From: Marinicella meishanensis
GTDB taxonomy: Bacteria > Pseudomonadota > Gammaproteobacteria > Xanthomonadales > Marinicellaceae
NCBI RefSeq assembly: GCF_019931145.1
Contig: NZ_JAIOUV010000002.1
Span: 310,001 to 374,000, forward strand
Length of the DNA stretch: 64,000 nt
Reading direction: 5' to 3'
The notes beneath the pieces were generated by a model. The model saw only the letters and a list, made by a program, of their open reading frames with translations. It was not told the origin of the DNA and searched no databases. Each line of letters opens with the position of its first letter. Position 1 is the first letter of the stretch. Below, one piece after another: positions 1 to 10,000 of this stretch. The position numbers were made by a program, and so were the translations under genes.

Positions 1-435
1 ATGGGTTGTTTGCGCCGTCAGGGCAACCTGAATCAAATCAGCCAACAAAATGTGCCCGTGCTGTTGTTGTTGGACAATGATCAGCTGGCCTTGCTCAAAG
101 CCCAGCGCAATGGACAATGGTTGGTCGGCACCGCTGCCGGTGATCGTTGGGTGACAGCACAAGCCATCAATCAACGCTGGTTGGGCAGTTATTTCATCCT
201 CTGGCCAATGGCAGTTGAACTGATTAATGATACAATCGGCGCTGCCACCCAGGATTGGGCATTGAATGTGGCACAAGTGATTGACAATGACCCCAGCATC
301 CAAGCCGATGGGTTGACCGATTGGGTCACCGAATTCCAACAACGCAATGGTTTGGTGGCTGATGGCATCATTGGCAAAGAAACCCAAATGGCGCTGTCAT
401 TGCACGCCTATCACGGACCCAAATTAGTTGAGTAA
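1..435 (+). CDS. gspA: GspA/ExeA C-terminal part (type II secretion, partial)
   Basis: Only the last 144 residues are present; the frame is open from base 1, so the first ATG is probably internal and the AAA+ ATPase half lies upstream of the window. Residues about 15-70 resemble the ExeA periplasmic C39-peptidase-like fold. Residues about 88-135 resemble a PG_binding_1 peptidoglycan-binding domain, with DGIIGKET near its end. In characterised systems GspA (ExeA) is an inner-membrane ATPase that works with GspB to bind and remodel peptidoglycan so that the GspD secretin can assemble. The next gene, gspB, starts three bases after the stop, which strongly supports the call. The rest of the type II apparatus is not in this window. 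Confidence 0.85.
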   Translation: MGCLRRQGNLNQISQQNVPVLLLLDNDQLALLKAQRNGQWLVGTAAGDRWVTAQAINQRWLGSYFILWPMAVELINDTIGAATQDWALNVAQVIDNDPSIQADGLTDWVTEFQQRNGLVADGIIGKETQMALSLHAYHGPKLVE

Positions 436-438
436 GAC

Positions 439-1269
439 ATGTCTTCCATCATTGATGCATTGAAAAAATCTGCGCAAAACCGCTCATCTCAGCAAGAGTC
501 AGCGGCCAACACCATCAACTTCAGTCAAGAGTCACCACCCCAAAGCCGCCGCGGCTTTTGGTTGTTGGTGCTGCTGTTGTTGCTGGTCGTCGGCGGCCTG
601 TTGGCATGGCAACAAGGTTGGCACCATGCCGTGATGGCCCAAGCCCAAAGCTGGCTGGGCTCGACACCAGAGCAACCGGCGGCAGCGACCCAAACAAACG
701 AGCCAACCGAACCACCCGCTGCCAGACCCGGGCCCACAGCCAAACCGGCAACCCCACCAACGACCCGTTTAACGCCACCCAAAGCGGCTGAAGTCAAAGC
801 CCAAAGCGCGGCCGAGAAAAGCCGCAACGACACCCCAACAACAACCGCAGAGCAAGCCACGCAATCCAATCCGGAGCCGGCTGCAGAGCGACCACCAGCG
901 GTACCCAGCGAACCGGTGGCAGAAGACACCATCACCGTGGTGGAAAACCGCAACAGCAGCGAAACCGAAACGGCCCCTGAGACACCCACCGAAGAACCGG
1001 CGGCCGATGACCGCATGATGTTACAACCCCAATTGCAACAAGATTATTTGTTAATCCATCAGATCGATTTTGCGATTCGCAAAAACATCCCGCCGATTAA
1101 ACTCAACATCCACATTTTTGATCCCGATCCAGACAAACGCATGGTGATCTTGAATGGGGTGAAATTTTTGACCGGTGATGTCATTGAGGAGTTGGTGACG
1201 GTGGATGAAATCGTCAAAGAAGGGGTGGTGTTGAAATTTGAAAACATCCGCTTTCTTGTGCCCAAGTGA
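439..1269 (+). CDS. gspB: GspB, type II secretion assembly protein
   Basis: 276 residues. A short cytoplasmic start (SSIIDALKKS, typical of GspB/ExeB) is followed by one membrane segment at residues about 39-58. Next comes a long Pro/Ala/Thr/Glu-rich periplasmic linker (about 65-185), then a compact C-terminal domain (about 195-276) ending in the usual GspB beta-rich segment. GspB partners GspA in placing the secretin across the cell wall. It directly follows gspA, and its stop overlaps the GTG start of the rhomboid gene (GTGA), so the genes are translationally coupled. The low-complexity linker is expected for the family. Confidence is high from both sequence layout and synteny. Confidence 0.88.
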   Translation: MSSIIDALKKSAQNRSSQQESAANTINFSQESPPQSRRGFWLLVLLLLLVVGGLLAWQQGWHHAVMAQAQSWLGSTPEQPAAATQTNEPTEPPAARPGPTAKPATPPTTRLTPPKAAEVKAQSAAEKSRNDTPTTTAEQATQSNPEPAAERPPAVPSEPVAEDTITVVENRNSSETETAPETPTEEPAADDRMMLQPQLQQDYLLIHQIDFAIRKNIPPIKLNIHIFDPDPDKRMVILNGVKFLTGDVIEELVTVDEIVKEGVVLKFENIRFLVPK

Positions 1270-1898
1270 TCAACTTTTCCAACCTCAAGCCCAGCCATTT
1301 TCCCTACGTTTCGTTGGTCTTGTTGTTGCTGTTTTTGCTGTTTTTGGTGTTGTCCGAAATGAGCCCTTACCGGGATCATCTGCTGAACCAGTATGCGATC
1401 AACACCGCAGCCTACTGGCAGGTCATCCAACAACAACCGATCGAAACGGTGCGCTTGATCACGGCGTTGTTTTTACACGGCAACATCCTGCATTGGGTGA
1501 TCAACAATTCGGTGTTTTTGTTGTTGGCCTTTGCCATTGAGCGGGTCATTGGCTGGCAAAAATTCCTCGCGGTGTTTTTGTTGTCAGGGGTGGTGGGCAA
1601 CTTATTTGCCTGCTACTTTTTGCAAGAACAAGACAACTTATTGCTTGGCGCCAGCGGCGCGGTGTCGGGCTTAATCGGCCTGTGGCTGGTGCTGTTTCCA
1701 CAAAAAAAAATCAACTTCATCCTGCCCATCGGCTTGTATTTACAAAAAACGTCGATGCCAATTGCGGTGGTCATCATTCTGTGGCTGATCATCCAGATCA
1801 TTCTGCAATTTCAGCCCAATCCGTCTTATGACATCGCCTGGATCAGTCACATCATGGGCTTTACAACTGGTTTTTTGTTGGCTTGGTTTGTAAAATAA
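1266..1898 (+). CDS. Rhomboid-family intramembrane serine protease
   Basis: 210 residues with about six hydrophobic segments. The rhomboid landmarks are visible: HGNILHWVINN at residues 71-81 (HxxxHxxxN element), catalytic serine 130 in GASGAVSG, and histidine 195 in ISHIMGF, forming a Ser/His dyad within the membrane. The start is GTG at 1266 inside the gspB stop codon. Known rhomboids cut membrane segments; the rhombosortase subgroup trims GlyGly-CTERM tails from type II secretion substrates. The position directly behind gspAB makes that role plausible here, but this is inference from context. No protein in the window has an obvious GlyGly-CTERM tail. Confidence 0.82.
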   Translation: MINFSNLKPSHFPYVSLVLLLLFLLFLVLSEMSPYRDHLLNQYAINTAAYWQVIQQQPIETVRLITALFLHGNILHWVINNSVFLLLAFAIERVIGWQKFLAVFLLSGVVGNLFACYFLQEQDNLLLGASGAVSGLIGLWLVLFPQKKINFILPIGLYLQKTSMPIAVVIILWLIIQIILQFQPNPSYDIAWISHIMGFTTGFLLAWFVK

Positions 1899-1925
1899 GA
1901 TCACCCAAGGCCCTCATCACCGGAC

Positions 1926-2249
1926 ATGAAAACCAAGAGTTTGTACCGCATCAACTACATCACCAATGCCGATGTTTACGAGTTGTATGCCCAATCCGTC
2001 AGCAGCCAGGACATGTTGGGCTTCATCACGCTGTCGGACTTGCTGTTCGAAGTGAACACCCAGGTGGTCATTGACCCGGTTGAGGAACGTTTAAAAACGG
2101 AATTTGAAGGTGTCAAAACCCTGCACATCCCGCTGCACAATGTTTTGAAGATTGAAGAAGTTGAACAGAAACAATCGTGTAAAATCAAAGCATTGAAAGC
2201 CCACAACAACATCACGACACTGTCACCACAACCAGGAACCAAGCCATGA
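1926..2249 (+). CDS. DUF1820 family protein
   Basis: 107 residues, no signal peptide or membrane segment. The pattern YRINY...VYELYAQSV, then a VIDPVEERLKTEF segment and IPLHNVLKIEEV, fits the DUF1820 family, which is small, cytoplasmic, of unknown function and common in Gammaproteobacteria. The gene is followed with ATGA overlap by the NtrX-like regulator, so they are probably cotranscribed. No catalytic residues can be proposed. The family assignment is from remembered pattern, not a search. Confidence 0.75.
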   Translation: MKTKSLYRINYITNADVYELYAQSVSSQDMLGFITLSDLLFEVNTQVVIDPVEERLKTEFEGVKTLHIPLHNVLKIEEVEQKQSCKIKALKAHNNITTLSPQPGTKP

Positions 2250-3577
2250 GTCAATCACACATACTCATCGTTGATGATGAACCAGACATCCGCAATTTGA
2301 TATCGGAGATCCTCACCGATGAAGGATATCAGGTGTCCACCGCTGAAGGCGGTCAAGACGCCAACAAACAATTGGAGGACTTGGCCCCCGATCTGGTGTT
2401 GTTGGACATTTGGATGCCTGACATTGACGGCATCAGCTTGCTGAAGTCTTGGAACCGCAATGCCAACATGCCCTTTTCGGTGGTGATGATGTCGGGCCAT
2501 GGCACCATCGAAACCGCCATCGAAGCAACCAAAATGGGCGCCCGTGATTTTGTCGAAAAACCGATTTCCTTGGCCAAGCTGCTGCAAACCATTGAACAAA
2601 CCCTGGCCCACGCCCCCAGCGAACAGGCCCAACCCGAACAAAAACACGAGTGGCAAATGCTCGAGCCGATTGGTAACTCGCCGGCAGCCCAAGAACTGCG
2701 CTCCTGCATTGAAAAGCTCAGCAAAACCAGCACCAACACGGTGTTCGTCGGAGACAGTGGCACCGGCAAGCTGACCCTGGCTTTGCTGCTCCACCACCAC
2801 CGCCACCATGACCCCCAAGCCGCCATCATCATCGACAGCTTGACTTTGACCGACAGCAACATCAATGACCTGTTGGAGTCACACCATCAGCACCTGTCGC
2901 AGAAACACCCAGCGGGCTCCATCATCCTGACCAACATCGATTGTTTGACCCCGTCCTTGCAAAACAAGTTATTGGTGCACGTCAAACAATGGCAAATGCC
3001 GAATCAAAACAACGCGGTGCAGTTGTTATCAACCACCCAGCAAGACCTCAAAGTGATGGTGGCTAATGACGAATTCGATCGCGAGCTGTATGAATTCGTG
3101 GCCGAATTCGCGGTACCGGTGTGCTCGCTGAACGAACGCGCTGAGGACGTGCCTGAACTGCTCAACTTTTACATCAACTTCCTGCCAGACCAGGAACAAA
3201 CCCCGTATCGCAAAATGTCCTTCGCGGCGCAAAACCACTTACGCAACTACGCCTGGCCCGGCAACCTCAGGGAGCTGAAAAACCTGGTGCGACAACTGCA
3301 ACTGCAACCCGGCGAGGCCGAAATTCAGTTGGACGAAGTGTTCGAACTGCTGAAACAAACCCAACAAGCCCAAAGCAATTCATCGCCCAGCACCCGCTAT
3401 GATTTGGAATTGCGCGAAGCCCGCGAGGAATTCGAGCGGGATTATCTGCTGTACCATTTGCGCAAAGTCGACGGCAAAGTCGGTGATCTGGCGAAAATAT
3501 CTGGCATGGAACGCACCAACTTGTACCGCAAGTTGCGGGCCTTGAACATCAACCCGAAAAACGCGGACCAGTCATGA
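2246..3577 (+). CDS. ntrX: NtrX-like response regulator with degenerate AAA+ domain
   Basis: 443 residues. The receiver domain (1-115) keeps the acidic pair D10-D11, phosphoacceptor D54 and K105. The central region (about 140-365) is of the NtrC/AAA+ type, with Walker A GDSGTGK at 169-175. The GAFTGA sigma-54 contact loop is missing, and the Walker B region reads SIILTNID (225-232), where DE would be expected. The C-terminus (about 405-443) is a Fis-type helix-turn-helix. It therefore looks like a phosphorylation-controlled DNA-binding protein that can no longer hydrolyse ATP or open sigma-54 promoters. No NtrY-type kinase lies beside it. It overlaps DUF1820 and trkA by ATGA at both ends, an order resembling the ntrX-trkA-trkH arrangement seen in related bacteria. 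Confidence 0.82.
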   Translation: MSQSHILIVDDEPDIRNLISEILTDEGYQVSTAEGGQDANKQLEDLAPDLVLLDIWMPDIDGISLLKSWNRNANMPFSVVMMSGHGTIETAIEATKMGARDFVEKPISLAKLLQTIEQTLAHAPSEQAQPEQKHEWQMLEPIGNSPAAQELRSCIEKLSKTSTNTVFVGDSGTGKLTLALLLHHHRHHDPQAAIIIDSLTLTDSNINDLLESHHQHLSQKHPAGSIILTNIDCLTPSLQNKLLVHVKQWQMPNQNNAVQLLSTTQQDLKVMVANDEFDRELYEFVAEFAVPVCSLNERAEDVPELLNFYINFLPDQEQTPYRKMSFAAQNHLRNYAWPGNLRELKNLVRQLQLQPGEAEIQLDEVFELLKQTQQAQSNSSPSTRYDLELREAREEFERDYLLYHLRKVDGKVGDLAKISGMERTNLYRKLRALNINPKNADQS

Positions 3578-4950
3578 AAATCATCATCCTCGGGGCCGGT
3601 CAAGTGGGCGCATCCATCGCTGAGCACCTGTCGCATGAAAACAATGACGTAACGGTGGTCGATACCGACTCCGAGCGTTTGAGTGACATGCAAAACAAAT
3701 TCGACATCCGCACCGTGCACGGCCATGCATCGCACCCATCGGTGTTGATCCGGGCCGGGGCCAATGACGCCGACATGGTGGTGGCACTGACCAATTCAGA
3801 TGAGGTGAACATGGTGGCTTGTCAGGTGTGCTACAGCATATTCAACACCCCCACCAAAATTGCCCGCATCCGTGAAGCGGAGTATGCTTCGCACCCAGAG
3901 ATGTTCGAGCACGAACACGTGCCGATTGATTTTCACATTTCACCCGAGCAGTTGGTGACCCGACACATCCAGGGTTTGATCGAATACCCCGGAGCGCTGC
4001 AGGTGATGGATTTTGCCCAAGGTCAGGCGCAACTGGTGACCATCAAAGTGAAACAAAAAGGACCGCTGACCGACCAGCAGCTGCGGGAGTTCGATCATTT
4101 GCTGCCCGAAGGGGTCGATGCCCGCATTGCCGCCATCTTCCGCAACAACAAATCGGTGTTTCCCAGCGGTGATGCGGTGCTCAAAGCCGGCGACCTGGTG
4201 TTTTTGTTGGCCGCTCGCAAGCACATCACCAAGATCATGGAAGCCTGGCACAAGAGTGACAAAACCAGCTACAAAATCATCCTCGCCGGCGGCGGTAACA
4301 TCGGCTTTAATCTGGCCAAATCTTTGGAACGTCAGCATTCGGTCAAGATCATTGAATACAACAAAGCCCGGTCCCGCTTCATTGCCGAAGAGTTGACCAA
4401 AGCCTTGGTGATCCGCGGCGATTGCACCTCTGAGGAGTTGTTGAATGAGGAAAACATCAACCACACCGACATCTTCTGTGCCTTGACCAATGACGATCAA
4501 GCCAATTTGTTGTCGGCCTTGATGGCCAAGAAAATGGGGGCCAAAAAAGTCCTGACCTTGATCAACAAACAAAACTACGCGCAGTTGATTGAAAAAGACA
4601 CCATCGACATCGCCATCTCACCCCAGCACATCACCATGGGTGGCATCCTGGCCCACGTCCGTGGTGATTACACCGCCCGGGTTCATTCCTTGCGTTCGGG
4701 TGACGCCGAAGCCATTGAAGTGGAAGTCACCGGCGACAGCACCTCATCCAAAGTGGTCGGCAAAATGATCAAAGAAATCAATTTGCCGCCAGGCTGCAAC
4801 ATCGGCGGCATCATCCGCCAGGATCAGGTGATGATGGCCCACCGCAATGTGGTGATCGAAAGCAAGGACCACCTGATCATGTTTGTTACCGACAAACGCA
4901 ACATCAATGACTTGAAGCGTTTGTTCGAAGTCGACGCTTCTTTCTTGTGA
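3574..4950 (+). CDS. trkA: Trk potassium uptake protein TrkA
   Basis: 458 residues, the usual TrkA length. Two RCK repeats are visible, each with a Rossmann NAD-binding motif (ILGAGQVGASIAEHL at the N-terminus and LAGGGNIGFNLAKSL near residue 236), and each is followed by a TrkA-C domain. TrkA is the cytoplasmic nucleotide-sensing ring that gates the TrkH channel. It starts by ATGA overlap with the upstream regulator, and trkH begins four bases after its stop, so the pair is in one transcript. No anomalies seen. Confidence 0.96.
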   Translation: MKIIILGAGQVGASIAEHLSHENNDVTVVDTDSERLSDMQNKFDIRTVHGHASHPSVLIRAGANDADMVVALTNSDEVNMVACQVCYSIFNTPTKIARIREAEYASHPEMFEHEHVPIDFHISPEQLVTRHIQGLIEYPGALQVMDFAQGQAQLVTIKVKQKGPLTDQQLREFDHLLPEGVDARIAAIFRNNKSVFPSGDAVLKAGDLVFLLAARKHITKIMEAWHKSDKTSYKIILAGGGNIGFNLAKSLERQHSVKIIEYNKARSRFIAEELTKALVIRGDCTSEELLNEENINHTDIFCALTNDDQANLLSALMAKKMGAKKVLTLINKQNYAQLIEKDTIDIAISPQHITMGGILAHVRGDYTARVHSLRSGDAEAIEVEVTGDSTSSKVVGKMIKEINLPPGCNIGGIIRQDQVMMAHRNVVIESKDHLIMFVTDKRNINDLKRLFEVDASFL

Positions 4951-4954
4951 TGCC

Positions 4955-6406
4955 ATGAACCCCAGACTGATCGCCAAAATCATCGGCCTGCTGCTCCTGG
5001 TTTCCAGTTTCATGATGCTGCCGCCTGCACTGGTTGGCTTCATCTATCAGGATGGTGACATCTGGCCTTTCCTGGAAGGTTTTGCCACTTTGGCCTTGTT
5101 GGGTGCGATTCCCTTTTTCATGTACCGCAAAATCGATGCCGAGCTAAAAATCCGCAGTGGCTTTTTGGTGGTCGGTGCTTCTTGGTGGATCGTCGGGCTG
5201 GCCGGGGCCTTGCCCTTGTTTTTGTCCGATCACATGAACCTGTCGGTGACCGATGCCATCTTTGAATCGATCTCTGGATTAACCACCACCGGTGCCACCA
5301 TCCTCACTAACATCGATGACTTGCCGCATTCGGTGAAATACTACCGCCAGCAGCTGCAATGGTTTGGCGGCATGGGCATCATCGTACTGGCCGTGGCGGT
5401 GTTGCCGATGTTGCGCATTGGTGGCATGCAGATCTTTCGGGCCGAAACCCCTGGCCCCATGAAGGACCAAAAACTGACCCCCCGCATCACCGAAACCGCC
5501 AAAGCCTTGTGGTTTATTTATTTGGGCATCACGGTGATGTGCGCCTTGAGCTATTTCATGGCCGGCATGAATGTGTTTGATGCCATTTGCCATGCCTTCA
5601 CCACCATTTCCATCGGCGGCTTTTCGACCTACGATGAATCACTGGGGCATTTCAACAATTCGCTGATTGAATTGATCGCGGTGATCTTCATGATCATCGC
5701 CGGGATCAATTTTGCCTCGCACTTTCTGGCCTGGAAAACCGCCTCCATCCGCACTTATTTGGTGGACACCGAAGTCAAAGTTTTTTTGGGATTTTTGGCC
5801 GCCGCTTCGGCCATCACTTCTTTCCAACTGTACGTTTCAGGCACCTCCGGCTCCTTGTATGAGTCGATCCGCCAAGGCACCTTTCAGGCGGTGTCGGTCG
5901 GCACCACCACCGGCTTCACCACCGAATCATTTCATTTGTGGCCCGGGGCCTTGCCCTTGCTGTTGATATTGTTCAGCACCATCGGCGCCTGCGCCGGTTC
6001 CACCGGTGGCGGTTTCAAAGTCATCCGCATGATCCTGTTGTTCAAGATGAGCATGCGTGAACTGCACCGACTGATCCACCCACACGGTAAATACCTGGTC
6101 AAAATCAACGGCAAAACCGTCAACTACCGGGTGCTGGATTCGGTCTCGGCCTTTTTCGTGCAATTCTTGTTTTTGTGGTGTGTGTTCACTCTGTTGCTGG
6201 CCGGTTTTGGCGAAAACATCACCACCGCCTTCTCCGCGTCTTTGGCCTGCTTGACCAATTTGGGTCCGGCTTTGGGCGACGCCGGCGCCAACTATGCCAA
6301 CGTCTCTGATGGCGCCAAGTCGGTGTTGTCGGTGGCCATGATTTTTGGCCGCTTGGAGCTGTTCACCCTGTTTATTTTGTTGATCCCGGCCTATTGGGAA
6401 TATTGA
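4955..6406 (+). CDS. trkH: Trk potassium transporter TrkH
   Basis: 483 residues, strongly hydrophobic. The four pore-loop filters of the Trk/Ktr superfamily can be read: GLTTTGATIL, TTISIGGFST, GTTTGFTTES and CLTNLGPALG, each supplying the glycine that lines the potassium filter. It is the membrane subunit of the Trk system and works with TrkA encoded immediately upstream. The stop codon is directly followed (zero bases) by the stop of convergent comF, so no terminator fits between them; transcripts may run into one another. Confidence 0.96.
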   Translation: MNPRLIAKIIGLLLLVSSFMMLPPALVGFIYQDGDIWPFLEGFATLALLGAIPFFMYRKIDAELKIRSGFLVVGASWWIVGLAGALPLFLSDHMNLSVTDAIFESISGLTTTGATILTNIDDLPHSVKYYRQQLQWFGGMGIIVLAVAVLPMLRIGGMQIFRAETPGPMKDQKLTPRITETAKALWFIYLGITVMCALSYFMAGMNVFDAICHAFTTISIGGFSTYDESLGHFNNSLIELIAVIFMIIAGINFASHFLAWKTASIRTYLVDTEVKVFLGFLAAASAITSFQLYVSGTSGSLYESIRQGTFQAVSVGTTTGFTTESFHLWPGALPLLLILFSTIGACAGSTGGGFKVIRMILLFKMSMRELHRLIHPHGKYLVKINGKTVNYRVLDSVSAFFVQFLFLWCVFTLLLAGFGENITTAFSASLACLTNLGPALGDAGANYANVSDGAKSVLSVAMIFGRLELFTLFILLIPAYWEY

Positions 6407-7060
6407 TCAATGGGCGGCGCCCGAACGGGCAAACACCACCGCGATGACCTTGGCCACCCCGGCCTGTTTCAGGCATTGGGCGGCGGCCCGCATGGTTTGT
6501 CCGGTGGTCATCACATCATCCAGCAGCAACACGGTGGTCGCTGTGATGGGTTTAACCACGGTGAACGCGGCGCGCACATTGGCTGCCCTTTGACGCTCAC
6601 TCAGTTCGGCTTGCATGGCGGTGTTTTTGACCCGCTGCAGGTGCCGATCCAGCAGCGGCCTGGCTTGGGCCTTGGCCAGCAAGCGGGCGATTTCTTGGGC
6701 TTGGTTGAAACCGCGTGACAGCAACCGGCGACGGTGCAGCGGCAGCGGCACCAAGGGCACGGTTGGATCCAACCCTTGTACCAACGGCATCAGGCATTCG
6801 GCCATCACCCGGGCGCGATCCAAACGCTCGCCAAACTTCAGTTGTTGCACCCAAGTGCTGACCGGTGCTTGGTAGAGTGTGGCACACAAGGTGCGGCTGA
6901 AGGCGGGGGGATCGCTGCGGCACTCACCGCACAAGCTGTCGGCTTGGGGCATGGGTTTGGCGCAACTGACACAGGGGTTGGCTGGGGCTTGGATCAGCGT
7001 CTGACAGCCGACACACAAGCTGTCGGGGGTGTGGACTTGACAGACCACACAGCGGCGCAT
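6407..7060 (-). CDS. comF: ComF family phosphoribosyltransferase-like protein
   Basis: 217 residues. The N-terminus carries three CxxC-type pairs (CVVC, CVGC, then CVSC and CGEC), consistent with zinc binding. The C-terminal half ends with the PRPP-binding loop VLLLDDVMTTGQT. ComF/GntX proteins are type I phosphoribosyltransferase homologues needed for handling incoming single-stranded DNA in competent bacteria; the substrate is unknown. It lies 20 bases downstream of smc on the same strand and converges on trkH. No other competence genes are in the window, so a role in uptake is only by family. Confidence 0.88.
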   Translation of the reverse strand: MRRCVVCQVHTPDSLCVGCQTLIQAPANPCVSCAKPMPQADSLCGECRSDPPAFSRTLCATLYQAPVSTWVQQLKFGERLDRARVMAECLMPLVQGLDPTVPLVPLPLHRRRLLSRGFNQAQEIARLLAKAQARPLLDRHLQRVKNTAMQAELSERQRAANVRAAFTVVKPITATTVLLLDDVMTTGQTMRAAAQCLKQAGVAKVIAVVFARSGAAH

Positions 7061-7080
7061 GTCAATTCACCCACTGCCGA

Positions 7081-10000
7081 TCATTCATTGGCCATTTGGG
7101 CCGCTTCGGCCAAATCCACACTGACCAGTCGGGACACGCCCGGCTCGCGCATGGTCACGCCCATCAACTGGTGCGCAATTTCCATGGTGACTTTGTTGTG
7201 CGAGACAAACAGGAACTGAACTTTCTCAGACATCTCCGCCACCATCTGCGAGAAACGCCCAACATTGGCATCATCCAAGGGTGCATCCACCTCGTCCAAC
7301 ATACAGAATGGGGCTGGGTTGAGGTTGAAGATGGCGAACACCAGTGACACCGCAGTCAACGCCTTTTCACCACCTGATAACAACTGGATGCTGGATACCC
7401 GTTTGCCCGGTGGTCGGGCCATGATCGACACCCCGGTGGTCAGCAAGTCATTGCCGGTCAATTCCAAGTAGGCATGACCACCACCAAACAGGCGGGGGAA
7501 CAGTTGTTTGATGTTGGTGTTGACCGCTTCAAAAGTTTCTTTGAACAGGGTGCGGGTGTCTTTGTCGATGCGCGCAATGGCTTGTTCCAAAGTGGCCAGC
7601 GCTTGTTCCAAATCGTCATTTTGCTCGTCCAAATATTGTTTGCGTTTGGACTCTTCTTCAAATTCTTCGATGGCGGCCAAATTCACCGGCTCCAGACGCA
7701 GGATGCTGCGGTGTAAGCCCTCGGTTTGTGACTCCTTGCGCTCGATCAATTGGGGCAAGGAAGCCGGGGTGATTTCACCCACGGTGGTCAACAACTCTGC
7801 GGCGTCGTGCCCCAAGTCTTGCAATTGTTCGGCAAAGCCATTGGCCCTCAGTTCATTGGATTGGAACTCCAATTTGGCCGCTTCCAGTGCATTGCGCGCT
7901 TCGTCGATTTGCTGTTGGTGTTGATGACGCAGGCGCTCCAATTCATCCAGTTGGCTTTGTGCCGCCACCACCTGCTCGCGCATGGCATCGCGTTGTTTCT
8001 CCACCGCCACCCGCTGGGTGATCAATCCATCCAGGGCTTGCTTTTGCCCGGCCACCGGGTCCATATCGGCACTGAGCTGCTGCAGCAAGTGGTCTTTGCG
8101 GCTGACCAAGGATTGCAGGCTTTCCTGGGTGCGCTGGATGTTTTGTTGCAATGATTCGATTTTGTTGCTGGTGGCCGACAAGCCCATCTTGTGCTGGTAG
8201 TACTGGTTGGAGATGTCATTCAACTGGGCTTTGGTTTGGTGGTAGGTTTGCTGCAGGGTTTGTTGTTGATCCAACAACTCGATTTTGCTTTGCTCGTACT
8301 TGGCCAGTTCATTGATGGCCGCTTCCAAGGTGGCCCGAGATTGTTTGACTTGCGCCTCGTCTTCGGCCAATTGCTGTTGGATTTGTTCGGTTTCGGCGGC
8401 TTTTAGTTGGTCCTGCTGCAGCTCCCGTTCGATCAACTGTTGTTTGTTCATGATCAAGCCGTTCAATTCCGACAGCTTGCGGTGCGACATGTTGACATCC
8501 AACTGCAACTGATCGACCCCGGTTTCGGCCGTGACCCGATCGGCTTTGAGTTGTTGCAGTGTGTCTTGCAGCTCGGCCAATTGGGCTTCATCGGCGTCGA
8601 TTTCCTGGTGCAAAGACTTCAGCTCTTTTTGCCGCAACAAGAAGCCTTCGGCTTGTTCGCCGCGATTGATGTGCAGCCAATGGCGGCCCAGCCACTCCCC
8701 TTGTTGGGTCACCACCGACTCGCCCGCCGCCAGTTGATCTACCATGGCTTGCGCCGCTGTCAAATCGTTACAAATGCGCACTTGGTTGAACCAGGCCAAC
8801 ACCGCATCCGGTGCCTTCACGCATTCGGCCAAGGTGCCGGCTAGGGCCGCCACTTGTCCGCGGGCATCGTGCACCAAATTCAAAGCGCCAAACGACCAAT
8901 CTGTCATCACCGCAGGCAGGTCTGGGTTGCTGGTGACCCAGGCTTGTAAGCGGTCTTTGAGCACGGTTTCCACCGCCACTTCCCAACCGGCTTCCACTTC
9001 CAGTTGTTCGGCCAAGCGCTTGGCTTGGATGTCACCGTTCTGAGCCAACCACTGCTGCAGTTGTTCATTGTCTTCGGCTTGGGCGGCTTGTTGTAAGGCC
9101 AACAAAGACCCCCGACGGCCTTTGTGTTGGTGCAAACGTTGTTGCCGTTCATCGATTTGTTGGCGCACTTGCTGGGTTTGTTCAGCCACGGTGCCCACCT
9201 GTTCTTTTTGCTCAGCCAGCAACTGTTCGCTGGTGTCGTGTTTGGCTTGCTGGGTGTCCAATTGTTGTTGCAAAGCCTCGGCTTCTGACTGCAACTTGCT
9301 GACCAGCTCATTGTTGTCGCCAGGGGCCACCGCTTTGAGCCGCTCGGACTGACGCATCATGTGTGATTCCAGTGACGCAATGCGGGTTTTTTCCACATCA
9401 ATGGTGCGCGCGTGTTCGGCGATGTACTGGTTGTTGGTTTCCCAGGCGGTGCGCCATTCGTCTTGCGCCGCTTCACTGCTTTCATTCAGGCTTTGCGCCT
9501 CTTCCAACTGCATGGCCAGGGCCTCTTCTTGTGGCTTACCGGTCTCGAACAAGGCCTTGTGTTCTTGCAGTTGTTGCTCATCCTGGGACAGGCGGTCTTG
9601 CGCTGTTTTCAGGTTGTCTTCGGTTTGCTGCAGGTCTTTCTGGTGCCGTTCGGACAAGGACTTGGAATGGGCGATGGCTTGTTCGATTTTGCCGATTTCG
9701 GCGTTGATTTGATACAACTGTTCTTGCAGCTGGTTGTTTTCATCGGACAAAGTTTGGTGCACCACCCGGTGCTCTTCGATGCGTTTTTCGCCATCGGTTT
9801 GCCCCGCTTTGGCCTGTTCCACTTGGGTATTCAGTTTGGCCACCTGCCCTTGGCCCAATTCCGCTTGGGTGTGCCACTGCTGCCAGCGCAAGGCCAGTAC
9901 TTCGGCTTTGATCAACTTGAACTGGTCTTTCAGCTGGGTGTAACGTTCGGCATTTTTTGCCTGGCGTTGCAAATGTTGAATGTGTTTGCCCACTTCGGTG

